A DNA stretch of 10,875 nt. Origin: Cyclostephanos tholiformis. Lineage: Eukaryota; Bacillariophyta; Thalassiosirophyceae; Thalassiosirales; Thalassiosiraceae. The stretch spans positions 1 to 10,875 of the forward strand of contig JALLPB010001171.1 of the NCBI GenBank assembly GCA_036939975.1, written 5' to 3'. Below the pieces are notes generated by a model. That model had not been told where the DNA came from. It was given only the letters and a program-made list of their open reading frames with translations, and did not search any database. A program made the position numbers and the translations under genes. Positions 1 to 8,172 of this stretch are shown here, piece after piece (the first letter of the stretch is position 1; each line of letters starts with the position of its first letter).

Positions 1-225
1 CCCGATTTGCCAATGATAGTCGGCCGCATAGCGCATATTATTACAATGGGGGGGGGAAGGGGAGGACAACGGGGGGAGGAGATGGAGGAGGAACGACCGC
101 TTCCAAGGGGGGTGGTACGTCAATCCGATTTCTTCAGCGAGACTATCACATTCGTCGATGACGTTGATGCTCGTGTCATTCTTCGTTCGGGGGGATCAGT
201 CATCAACGAGGGAAGGGGGGGGAGG

Positions 226-400
226 GATCATGGTGATGATGATGGTGATGATGATGGTGATCGTGGCAACGATGGCCACCATCGACGCCGTACCCCCCCC
301 CCCCCGATGTTGACATACCATGATGGCGGACCGCCGATGCAAAAGAATGACCGACGATGATGACGATGATGACAACGACGAGATGAGGAGGGGGGGGCGA
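226..400. repeat. GAT/GAC low-complexity tract with C and G homopolymers
   Basis: A 12-base unit, ggtgatgatgat, occurs twice in tandem at 232-255 with a partial third copy. A run of 13 C follows at 293-305, then a second GAT/GAC block at 353-379 and a run of 7 G at 391-397. Similar triplets recur at 580-632. Read on the + strand these encode Asp-rich blocks; read on the - strand they give His- and Ser-rich shadow frames. Such tracts are prone to replication slippage and to sequencing or assembly error, so frames through them should not be trusted. Confidence 0.85.
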
Positions 401-980
401 TGGCGGTACGATATCCGATGCCCTATCCTCCTTTGAGGGTACGTCGTTGTGCGCACTCTCCCGAGGATTGGCCAATTTGCACGTCGGGAACAATGCCGAC
501 GGTCCCGATGCCAGGGTGTATCACATGTTGTCGTTGGCAATGTCCGGTTTGATGCGTCATGCGTGGGAATGGAATAGCAACGATGATGATGATGCCCACG
601 ACGAGGACGACAATGATGACAATGACGGGGGGAAGACGACGACATCCGCGCCAATGCTGGCGGTCACGGTCATGGCACCGGTATTGGCCCAGGGGGGACG
701 TCACTACACGGCTCGGATTGACGAATTGCTACGTCCGACGGTGAGTTGGACGACGAGCGATGCATCATCATCGCCGTCTAATGCATATACGTTGTCCCCG
801 AGTCTACTGAGGATGACTCACAATGCGGTCTCCTATCGCAATGCTGTCCTCCATGGCAAGAATTTGCACATCGTCGATCATATGTCATCCCCATCCCCCT
901 CATCAGGGAGCCTAAAAAAAAACAAAAATGGATCTATAAAATTTACAATTCTTAAGAGTTGGGCGAAGCGGAGATTGTGA
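387..980 (+). CDS. Hypothetical Asp-rich protein, 5' end unresolved
   Basis: I do not recognise this gene. The + frame is open from just after a TGA at 384 to a TGA at 978-980. The first ATG in frame is at 525, within RVYHMLSLAMSGL. The predicted protein has an ordered-looking N-terminal stretch, then an acidic block (NDDDDAHDEDDNDDNDGG), then a mixed segment (GGRHYTARIDELLRPTVSW) and a Ser-rich tail ending in KKNKNGS and a basic terminus. No domain, signal peptide or membrane segment is visible. Similar Asp-rich peptides occur upstream in two other frames (around 226-270 and 350-390), so the true gene may extend left with frame breaks near 341-344 and at the G run at 391-397. The last 20 codons, after an A-rich stretch at 914-928, look non-coding. 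It may equally be a chance frame in biased sequence, or a fragment of a gene with introns. Confidence 0.3.
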   Translation, partial: GGGGDGGTISDALSSFEGTSLCALSRGLANLHVGNNADGPDARVYHMLSLAMSGLMRHAWEWNSNDDDDAHDEDDNDDNDGGKTTTSAPMLAVTVMAPVLAQGGRHYTARIDELLRPTVSWTTSDASSSPSNAYTLSPSLLRMTHNAVSYRNAVLHGKNLHIVDHMSSPSPSSGSLKKNKNGSIKFTILKSWAKRRL

Positions 981-1325
981 GTTTAGGCTTATTCTCTATG
1001 TCTAAATGAACATGACACCCTGATGCACTTCCGGAAGCATGATCTAGACACCCGTCTCAATTGATCACGAGTCAGCAGACTAGGGACTAGGTCCCTTAAG
1101 CGGCCCAAAAATAGATGACGAGCTCACAAGGCAACTGCTGACGAGGAGAGAGGGTGTAACCAAAGGAAGTGATGCGTGGGTGACGTGGCATCACAAATCT
1201 CAACCCCCGACGCAGAACGATGATAGTGGTCCACAACAGCAAGGGCTCCCCATAGGGCACCGAGTTGTTTGTTCTAAAAAAGAAAAAAATGGGGTGGGCG
1301 CAGCCAGGCGACCAGAGACCTTTTG
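981..1325. other. Non-coding stretch left of the retroelement
   Basis: I see no convincing gene here. A - strand frame (1096-1392) stays open but has no recognisable motif beyond its overlap with the retroelement terminus. An A-rich tract lies at 1276-1290. This is where the 3' LTR of the - strand element would be expected, but I could not define LTR ends, and no clear polypurine tract is visible on the - strand. The block gtttaggct at 981-989 recurs on the other side of the element at 9147-9155. Confidence 0.5.
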
Positions 1326-2336
1326 TCATAGGTACCGCCTGGAGCAGGGAGAGGGAGATGTTTGTGATGCCTCCAAAAGAAGAGTGGCACACAGTGCCTC
1401 ATCGTGAAACTGCACGTGCGCGCCGCGGTAGACATGAATGGAGTATGTGGGAACATCAAATCGGGGCAGGGGGTTAGCGAACATAGAAGTTTGCGCAGCT
1501 AGGATGTCCCAAGCATCTTGAGAGATGCGATCCCGGGTTTTCCGGCCTCTTATTGAGGCGAATTCGACGGGCCCGTGAATAAATGTGTCAAGATGTGAGA
1601 TATTGAGCCACTTTCGGAAGGGAACAAGTTTGTGGCAAGTGGCGTAGGCGTCGGATGTGTCGGACGGCCGAATCAAGTAGGTGTCCGTGGACAGCGTAGG
1701 TGTGGCGACGTCATTGATGCCATGGTATTGAAGCCAATAGCGTTGGTTGATAGCATTGTACCGCCAATCCGAAGGGTGGCAGATGTAAAAGTCGAAGAGG
1801 TATTGCCCGTCCATTGTGCATGATGGGTATAAGGCCATGGAGTCCTGAAAAGCAACTCGTACGAGACGCCATTCGCGAGCATCATTGGAACCGATACTGT
1901 GGGAGACAAAGAAAAGTTTGTCGGTGCTCTGGATGATGGCAGCTGTCAAAAGATGAGTTGCAGGAACAGAGGGAATGGCATGTTGCGGCGCAGCAGGTGG
2001 TGGGCCAGCCGCAAGGATGGGAAGCGTGAAGATTGAATCGCCCTTTAAGTAACGTTGGAAGTCCGCATCATCTGACCATTCAAATGGTGCGATCTCATCA
2101 TTTAGCTCGGCTAAGCTGGGCCAATGAAAGCGAGGGCAACTGTCGGTGATGGCGAGATTGGCAGGGACTTTAAACGGGGTGGGGGGTTTAAAACCCTCGA
2201 TTCTGGCCTCCTTGAAGGGATGAGAAGCAATTGGTTTGTAGAGCTGTCCATAGTGGCTGTCGGGGCCATCCACTGGCTGAAACGGAATAAGTTCGATGGG
2301 ATAAGGGGACAGGTCAGCAGCATGCTTCTTTTCGAT
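1326..2336 (-). pseudogene. Long C-terminal extension of pol, unknown function
   Basis: This runs on in the integrase frame, after the TGA at 2337-2339, starting IEKKHAADLSPYPIELIPF. The next 315 codons are open and end at 1326. I do not recognise a named domain. A Pro/Ala-rich linker (AAGPPPAAPQHAIPSVPA) divides an N-terminal part containing WPSLAELNDEIAPFEW from a C-terminal part rich in aromatic and strand-forming residues: KLFFVSHSIG, EWRLVRVAFQDSM, YLFDFYICHPSDWRYNAINQ, WLQYH, then RKWLNISHLDTFIHGP and RGRKTRDRISQDAWDIL. The aromatic strand pattern could suit a small beta-barrel targeting module (chromodomain-like, BAH-like or SH3-like), which is speculation. Ty3/Gypsy integrases often end in a chromodomain, but this extension is much longer. 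This is the best-preserved open part of the element, with no internal stop. Confidence 0.7.
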
Positions 2337-2359
2337 TCAACCAGCGGCGGATCAATGCT

Positions 2360-3569
2360 CAAGTTCATACGAGGCGCCCTTCAGAGGTGTGCGGACGCGC
2401 CAGGGGCCGGTAAAAGCATACTGCAACTTGTCCACTTGCTCCTTAGCGGCGTTTGATTGCACGGCGTGGCGTGCAAAATTGATGTCGCCAACTGAGTACA
2501 CGCGAGGATCGGGCCGTCATGCATTGATGAATTCCCGGTGGTAGGCTCTTTGCTCCTGGACAAGGAGTTCGGCGACCTCACGGCACGCCTTTAAGCGAGT
2601 GGCGAAGTCTTTGGAGTAGGTGACTACTGTGCTGGCGGTTGATGTCAGCTCCCAATGCTTACCACTGGAATAGTCGATGGGAAAAGCAAACTCACGGCCA
2701 ATGGCGACGAGGCTGCGGGAGATGTCCGTGCTCGGTACGGGGCAAGAATTCCACGCGTACAGGAGGAGGAGGATGGCCTCGTTGGCAATCCTTACCGAGC
2801 CCCACTTGTTGCACATGATTTTGAGTCCCTTCGTGAGGTATCGATTTATCCGTTCCACAAGCATTGGGTTATGGTTCTCGCCGGATAAGACATGGCAGTT
2901 GATTTGGAGCAAGTCCAGGGCCTCACGGCAAACACCGTAGAATTTTGTGTCCTTGTCGAGGATGGCGGTGTGGCAGAAGCCGTAACGTAGGAGGATTTTC
3001 AGCAAAGCTGCACATCCCGCAGCAGCTGATTAAGTACATGTCGGATCCCTCGAAGCCCAAGTGCTCGCGTATGCGTCGAAATGCATCACAAGAAACGGCG
3101 CCTCGATGGGGAAATTATACACAAGTTCCGCTGACTTGCCGCGTGTCGGGTTCGACAGGGTGCAGCCTGGGCATGCCATACACATTCGTTTAACGTAGGC
3201 AAACATCCCGGGCCAGTAAAAGCGGAGACGGAGCCGGTGTAATGTTCTGTATGCGTTGAGATGCCCGCCAATGGGTTAGCGTGGAAGGCAACGAACAGGA
3301 TGTTGTACAGCTCCCGGGGAACTAGGGTGATGCGCGTATAGGAATCGCTGCCACTGATGGGTTCCCGAAAAATGAGCATGTCATCCTCGACGGATATTAG
3401 AGACTGGCGGAGAGGGCCGCGGAAGTTGTGGTTGACCTGCGATAGGTATTGGTTGGTGATTAGGGAGGGTTTGATGCTGAGCTCACGCACCACGCTAAGC
3501 TCGCGGTCGTTCGTGTATGCCTGAACCCAGCGCTCTTGGGGTTGGCAGGCGCGAGCAAAAAGCGCCGTT
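2360..3569 (-). pseudogene. pol: Integrase: zinc-binding domain, DDE core, C-terminal part
   Basis: This enzyme would insert element cDNA into host DNA. An N-terminal stretch (FRGPLRQSLISVEDDMLIF, LVPRELYNILFVAFHANP) leads into the HHCC zinc-binding domain, which is read after a frameshift near 3270: GHLNAYRTLH, FYWPGMFAYVKRMCMACPGC. The catalytic triad is readable: Asp in MHFDAY (3077-3075), Asp in AILDKDTKF (2957-2955) and Glu in NPMLVERINRY (2855-2853), with 33 residues between the second Asp and the Glu. The first and second Asp are only about 40 codons apart, shorter than usual, with frame changes near 3058 and 3000, so a short internal deletion is likely. A TGA at 2517-2519 is followed in frame by RPDPRVYSVGDINFA and QYAFTGPWRV, the C-terminal DNA-binding-type part. 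TGA codons at 2352 and 2337 follow. Confidence 0.88.
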
Positions 3570-4949
3570 GACAAGTGTTTGGATGGTGGCCGCCCATGCG
3601 GCAAATTGGTTAGGCAAAAACACATCACTGTTGGTATCGTGAAGGTATGTGAGGTATGAATGGATCTGCTCAAACAGCCAGGCGGAAGTACGCCATGGCA
3701 TGGTGGAGTCCAGACCGAATTTGTGCCTCTCATGGGATATGCGATACTGGATAGGGTCCGCTAGCCCAAAGCACCGAGCAAACTCATACGTCGAGATAGC
3801 ACGGATGTATGTATGACCATCCTGAATGAATTCGATACCAAAGAAGTGCTGGAATAGATTTTTATTAGGACATGCTTCGAATGGCGGACAGAGGCCTCCT
3901 GTAGACAAAACTGCAGATCCTGCCAGAATCGTTTTGTCCGAGTCGAGGTGGTGCAGGTGATACCGAACGGCTACGCCACGAGGGCGCTCGCCTGTGGCAG
4001 GTTTGGGCAAAGATGCCACCATCGTCGAAGTATCAAATTGCACTTCCTTGCGGCCTGGGCTGATCGAGTGCTCGATCCGATTAAACGGCTCCCAAAAGTA
4101 TGACCCAAGTGGTCGTGGGGTCACTGCCGAGGGTGTCCGTAGATCGATTGGCTTGACGAATGGACTGCGGAGATGATTTTGCAGGAGTCGGCAACAGTGT
4201 CTCCGATGTTGGGGTAGTAGACGTCCCTGGAAGATACAACCCAGTGGGCCGACTTCAGTCCCCAAGTAAAGGCGTTGATACTGCGACCGTCGTGGTCCGG
4301 GATCACGATGGCAGATGCAGCTGGGCAATGATCGACAATTGAAGCTTCCAGAAAGAGGTTGTGACCTCACTGGTCTGGAAGCGATGCGAGTTGACGAGAT
4401 AACCATGGACAACCGACGTCTTGCCTGACGCTCGGATGTGGTTGAGTAGGTCATTACCAGAGGGGAAAATGGTGGCGGAGCTCGCAAATTCGTGGAAGAG
4501 GGCTCTACTGGACTCGTAAGGGTCACATGCGAGACATATATTGAACGGTAAGTTGCAAGATGTGAGTGTCGATGAAAAGTGACCGTTCGAAAAGGAATAA
4601 ACCGCCCAGTCAAACCGTTGTGTTTCCAGGGCGTAGCACGCGAACTCTGAGTTAAGGAGTTTACAAGTTGAGCAACCCGTCTGGGGTGGCACCGCATCAA
4701 ACTTCCCAAAACGGATGGGAATGTTGGATAGATGTGTGTGTCCGTAGTCCGCCGAAGTGACGATCTTGGTAATCAAACTCTGGATATGGTGCGCGCCGGC
4801 CGAGTTGGGTGAAGTGTGGTCATTTGGTAGACGTGGTCCGTGGTAATACGGCATATTTTCCGGGCACATGGGAAAGTCCATGGGGGGGTGATTCGAGCGG
4901 CGGCAAGCCATAGCGTATGCCAAGTACCCCCTTAGGAGTGGGTCGAAGT
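3570..4949 (-). pseudogene. Extra pol domain resembling degenerate C5-cytosine methyltransferase
   Basis: Between RNase H and integrase lie about 460 codons that standard Ty3/Gypsy elements lack. Motifs resembling C5-cytosine DNA methyltransferase appear in the canonical order: VYSFSNGHFSST (motif I-like Gly loop, about 4602-4567), ACDPYESSRALFHEF (motif II-like, about 4535-4490), VVHGYLVNSHRF (position of motif IV, about 4415-4378), SRDVYYPNIGDTVADSC (motif VIII-like, about 4235-4185), RAISTYEFARCFGL (motif IX-like, about 3803-3764) and LDSTMPWRTSAWLFEQI (motif X-like, about 3715-3664). Between VIII and IX is a variable stretch, as for a target-recognition domain. The Pro-Cys of motif IV and the ENV of motif VI are not seen, so catalysis is doubtful. 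The first 100 or so residues, with GCSTC, are unassigned. Frameshifts near 4312, 4165 and 3560 break it. The methyltransferase link is my inference from motif order. Confidence 0.5.
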
Positions 4950-5399
4950 CCAGGTCAATGCCTAAACATGACCAGTAATCAGCATCGACGAGCTTGGTGT
5001 CCGGGCGGTGCACAATATCAATGTCCCAACACATAAGGCACATCTGCAGGCGTAGGATTGTCGCGTTGCCACCTTCATAGGACAGGATGAATTTTATGGC
5101 GTAGCAGTCTGTCACCCAGACAAACCGCTGTCCAAACAGCATATGGCTGCATTTGTTGATGGCGTAGTCGCCCGCAAACCCCTCACCCAGGTGGGAGTGC
5201 AGCCGTACCTTGTTGCCGCGGGATCGTCGGGCTCCGAAGCAGACTGGGTGGAGGATCGCGGAGGAGCCCTTAGACATGAACGTGAATCCGCTTCCCTCCT
5301 GATACTCCTGCACCGCACGCTGAGAGGATTCGTCGGAGGCTGGCTGGCAGAGTACGTATCCGAAGCCATCCTTCGAGAAATCGGTGCGCAGCACGATAA
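4950..5399 (-). pseudogene. pol: RNase H domain of Ty3/Gypsy pol
   Basis: This domain would degrade the RNA strand of RNA-DNA hybrids during reverse transcription. It follows RT directly in the same frame with no break of its own. The expected acidic residues are visible in order: Asp in LRTDFSKDGFGYVLCQP (about 5400-5345), Glu in LGEGFAGDYAINK (about 5190-5150), Asp in FVWVTDCYAIKFIL (about 5125-5085), and Asp in VHRPDTKLVDADYWS (about 5015-4972). This D-E-D-D pattern is typical of LTR-element RNase H. The order RT, RNase H, then integrase further on places the element in the Ty3/Gypsy clade rather than Copia. Confidence 0.9.
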
Positions 5400-6817
5400 G
5401 CTTCCGGTGGTCAAAACGCTGTAGGCATGGGTCTGAGAGGATCACGTCCTTGATGTCTGCAAGGGCGGCCTGCGCCTCGTCCGTCCAATGTGGCGCGACG
5501 GGTTCCATGAAGTCGAGCTTAGTTGTTAGTTCGTGCAAAGGCAAGATGTGCAGCTCAAAGTGGTGTATAAAACGAGAATAGAACTGCGCAAAGCCAATGA
5601 ACTTTGCCACATCCTGCACAAGTTCCGGCTGGGGCCATGTCTGAAGGAGATCATGTTTTGACTTGGCCGGGCGGTTGCCGTCATCGCATACGTCGATGCC
5701 GACGAACTCAAAACGGGGTGGAAAGATGAAGCTTTTGCGGAGGTTCAAAGATAAATGGTAAGCTTGGCAGACAATCAATTGACATTCCATATATACAAGC
5801 GCCGTCTGAATCATCTTTGCAAAGCTCACGATGTCATCAATGATGATTTTTGTGTTGGTGTCTTCGTCGATCCGCACACCTTTTGATTCAGCGAGCTTTT
5901 GCCAGACGCTATTGATGTCATAAATGAAGTTAATGAACGTCGCGGGTCCGCTCGTCGGTCCGTACGGCATAACGGTATATTTTCATTTTATGGCGTCAAT
6001 GCCTTGGAATGCCAGCTTCTCTTGGCTTTCGGGTGCCACTGCCAACTGATGGTACCCCATGGGCGCATCAAACATCCACCGCCATTTTCCTTGTCCAAAC
6101 TCATTAAACACGGCCGAGTTGCAGCACGGGATTGGGTAAGTGATGAGTTTAGTGACAGCATTTAGCGGGATGAAATTGACACAGAATTGCCATACAAACT
6201 CATTGATGCTGCGAATGTGCTCCTGATGAGGCTTTGGGGCCAGGAGTGCCTTGAACATCCATTCGCCGTCGATAGCCTGTACGATGTGGCCCACCTTGGC
6301 TAGTGCCGAGATGCATTTGCGCATTATTATTGTTTCGCGCCTGCCGTACAAGATCTTCTTGATGGAGATGGGTCGTGCCGTCCCCGTGTCAATCACGCAT
6401 TCGTAGTTTTTGTCGGGGACAAAGACACCCTTCTCACTAAAGACAGACCAATATTTCTGAATTAGGGCATAAACACTCTCCTGGAGGGCTGGTTCAAGGT
6501 GTGACAAGTCCAAGTCCTTTCGCATGAGAGCCTCGTTTTTAAAAGGGTCGAACGGTTCATAGAAGACCGGGTCAACTGTGGCGTCAAGGTCCGGCGCAGG
6601 GTGGTGCAGCTTCCGTAGAATTGGTCCGCCGTCGATGTTTTTCAACACGTGGTCGTATTCGTTGGACAGGTCCTTGAAGCCTCGATCGTCCAGGAAGACA
6701 TTGTTCATACGCTTCCTGCGCTTTGGCTTTGGTGCAACCCGAATGGGTGCAGGTGATGGGTCAATCGGCGCAAAGACCCCGCTGGCACTGTACGTGGACA
6801 CAAAACAGCACGGCGGT
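5400..6817 (-). pseudogene. pol: Reverse transcriptase domain
   Basis: This RNA-dependent DNA polymerase would copy element RNA into cDNA. A basic Pro-rich lead (RVAPKPKRRKRMNNVF) precedes a linker and the RT fold: VIDTGTARPISIKKILYG, then VGHIVQAIDGEWMFKALLAPK, NFIPLNAVTKLITYPIP, and WMFDAPMGYHQL, where the Asp codon at 6069-6067 is the first catalytic residue. After a TGA at 5983-5985 the same frame resumes with YTVMPYGPTSGPATFINFIYD and reaches IIIDDIVSF, the YxDD-equivalent box with the two catalytic Asp codons at 5838-5833. The thumb/connection follows (FVGIDVCDDGNRPAKSKHD, then FIGFAQFYSRFI). Family members have Trp where the TGA lies (TGG to TGA), so it is a single nonsense mutation. 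All three catalytic Asp residues survive. Confidence 0.93.
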
Positions 6818-7048
6818 CTGCAGTGATTTAACAAAAGGCAGGTGAAGGTATAAGAAGTAATAGCAGCGCAGGAATTGTGTCATGGTGAACTGTACCCTGC
6901 GGGGGTCTGTGTGCAATGACAGATAGGATTCCTAGTAGGAGTTAAATTATCACAATACCGCATGGGGGAGAGACACCTGCTATGACCATGGCACAATGTT
7001 GTGTCTACCCAAAGTGAGCATAGCAATGGCCGACAGGCTGCTACTCAC
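6818..7048 (-). other. In-frame spacer between protease and RT, possible intron
   Basis: This 231-nt segment separates two regions that share a frame. It starts on the - strand with GTGAGT (7048-7043) and ends with CTGCAG (6823-6818), preceded by a pyrimidine-rich run (cttcttataccttcacctgccttttg). It contains both stops of this interval (7045 and 6880). Removing it would join TT to A as a Leu codon and keep the protease and RT frames together. The alternative is ordinary linker coding sequence that has gained two nonsense mutations. Few related copies are expected to keep an intron if they replicate through spliced RNA, so this call is tentative. Confidence 0.3.
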
Positions 7049-8172
7049 AAGTACCCGTCCTCCCGTAGGACCTGGTCGTGGTATTCGTCGTAACCCCCAA
7101 GCGCTGAGTGTGGGGGAACCCAACGGGCTGCAAACGCCGTATGGGGCTGCGGTATGGTTGATACGCTGTTGGTGTCACTGATGGCATCGCGTGTCGCTGA
7201 GACCAGGCCAAAGTGAACCATGCTATGTTTGTTGTTCAATGAGCCAAGAGCCAGCACTTTGGCATCGTAATACCGCTCGAGGTTTTCGATTTCACGAATC
7301 GTTGCCAAGAGGTGTGGACAGGCGTGGTGGACGGGTACACTCGGTTCGTCCATCGCAGGAACTTGATTTGACGTCCGTCTGTAATCAATCAGGAATGGTG
7401 GACAGTCAAGGTACTTACAGTTGGCCACATCGTCAACCGTGTCAATGATCATTCCGACACCTTTGATGAACGGGAGTCCAACAATCATGTTTACGGAGAC
7501 ATGGGGACCAGTTGCCACCATAAAGGACGAGTCGTCGCCATCCGAAGTCTTGTAGGGGAGGCGAAACTAGAAACCGACCTCCAATTTGGTGGTCACTGTT
7601 TCCTCCTCCTTCCAAACGATTCCTGTCAGTACGATGGACGCGTAATCCTGAGGGGCGAACACCTTCTCCACGCAGTGCGGGTAGCACTTCGCAATGGCTG
7701 CGAAGAAGTGAAAGCTGCCCGTCGTCAGAGCAGCGCATGTGTCCACTGCACAGCGAATCGTAGGGCAGTTTGAGTCCTCGAGATCGGGACCAAACTTGAT
7801 GGCAATGTGGGGCAAGTTACTCTGGATGGAGATCGGCATCTGAGGCTTGAGGGGCGTGCTTGCGGCGAAAGCTGGGACGTCGACAACAAATATCCGACTG
7901 CCACCCCCGCCGCCGCGTCCGCGGGCGGCGCTCGGGGCCGAGGATGGCCCAGTGATGGAGGACATTGCGCTTGCGCTGTCGCTCACGTCATGTCCCTGGA
8001 TTGATGCAAGACACTGCTCTCTGATGCGCTTCTGGCCGGCCTCGTCGAAGTCAGCAAAGTTAGCCATGCCGAGGTTCTTCCGCTTCTTATTTTGTACATG
8101 CCTCTTCTTCCTGTTCTTGCGCATTTTCTCGATGTTACGTGCGGCGTGTTCGCGGATGCCTGGGACATCTCA
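7048..8172 (-). pseudogene. Gag tail and retropepsin-like aspartic protease region
   Basis: This continues in the same frame as the gag zinc finger, starting with a very basic stretch (MRKNRKKRHVQNKKRKN, about 8124-8074), then a Ser/Ala/Gly-rich linker (ARGRGGGGG near 7920). The protease would cleave the gag-pol precursor. Its active-site loop reads CAVDTCAALTTG (about 7752-7717), where retropepsins normally have D-[ST]-G; here the third residue is Cys. The second hydrophobic-Gly motif is NMIVGLPFI (about 7491-7465). The two halves are split by a TAG at 7567-7569, but both lie in one frame, with FRLPYKTSDGDD between them. The frame ends at a TGA at 7045-7047, inside a GTGAGT that could be a splice donor. 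A non-catalytic tail of about 130 residues follows the protease core. Loss of function is likely from the TAG alone. Confidence 0.75.

Noticed and set aside
232..255. 12-mer tandem repeat as a regulatory or centromeric satellite
   Set aside because: Only two full copies within codon-like GAT repeats; simple slippage explains it.
7..360. + strand frame opening the window (117 codons)
   Set aside because: It is dominated by Gly/Arg/Asp low complexity and has no motif; part of it may belong to a broken host gene, but it is not supportable as a separate gene.
196..704. Long - strand frames rich in His, Ser and Ile over the triplet-repeat region
   Set aside because: They are the reverse reading of GAT/GAC repeats and poly-C/poly-G runs; composition alone keeps them open.
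1096..1392. - strand frame overlapping the end of the retroelement
   Set aside because: No recognisable motif; it lies out of frame with the C-terminal extension and is probably a chance frame or frameshifted tail.
2124..2940. + strand frames antisense to integrase
   Set aside because: They overlap the conserved DDE integrase core on the - strand and show no independent features.
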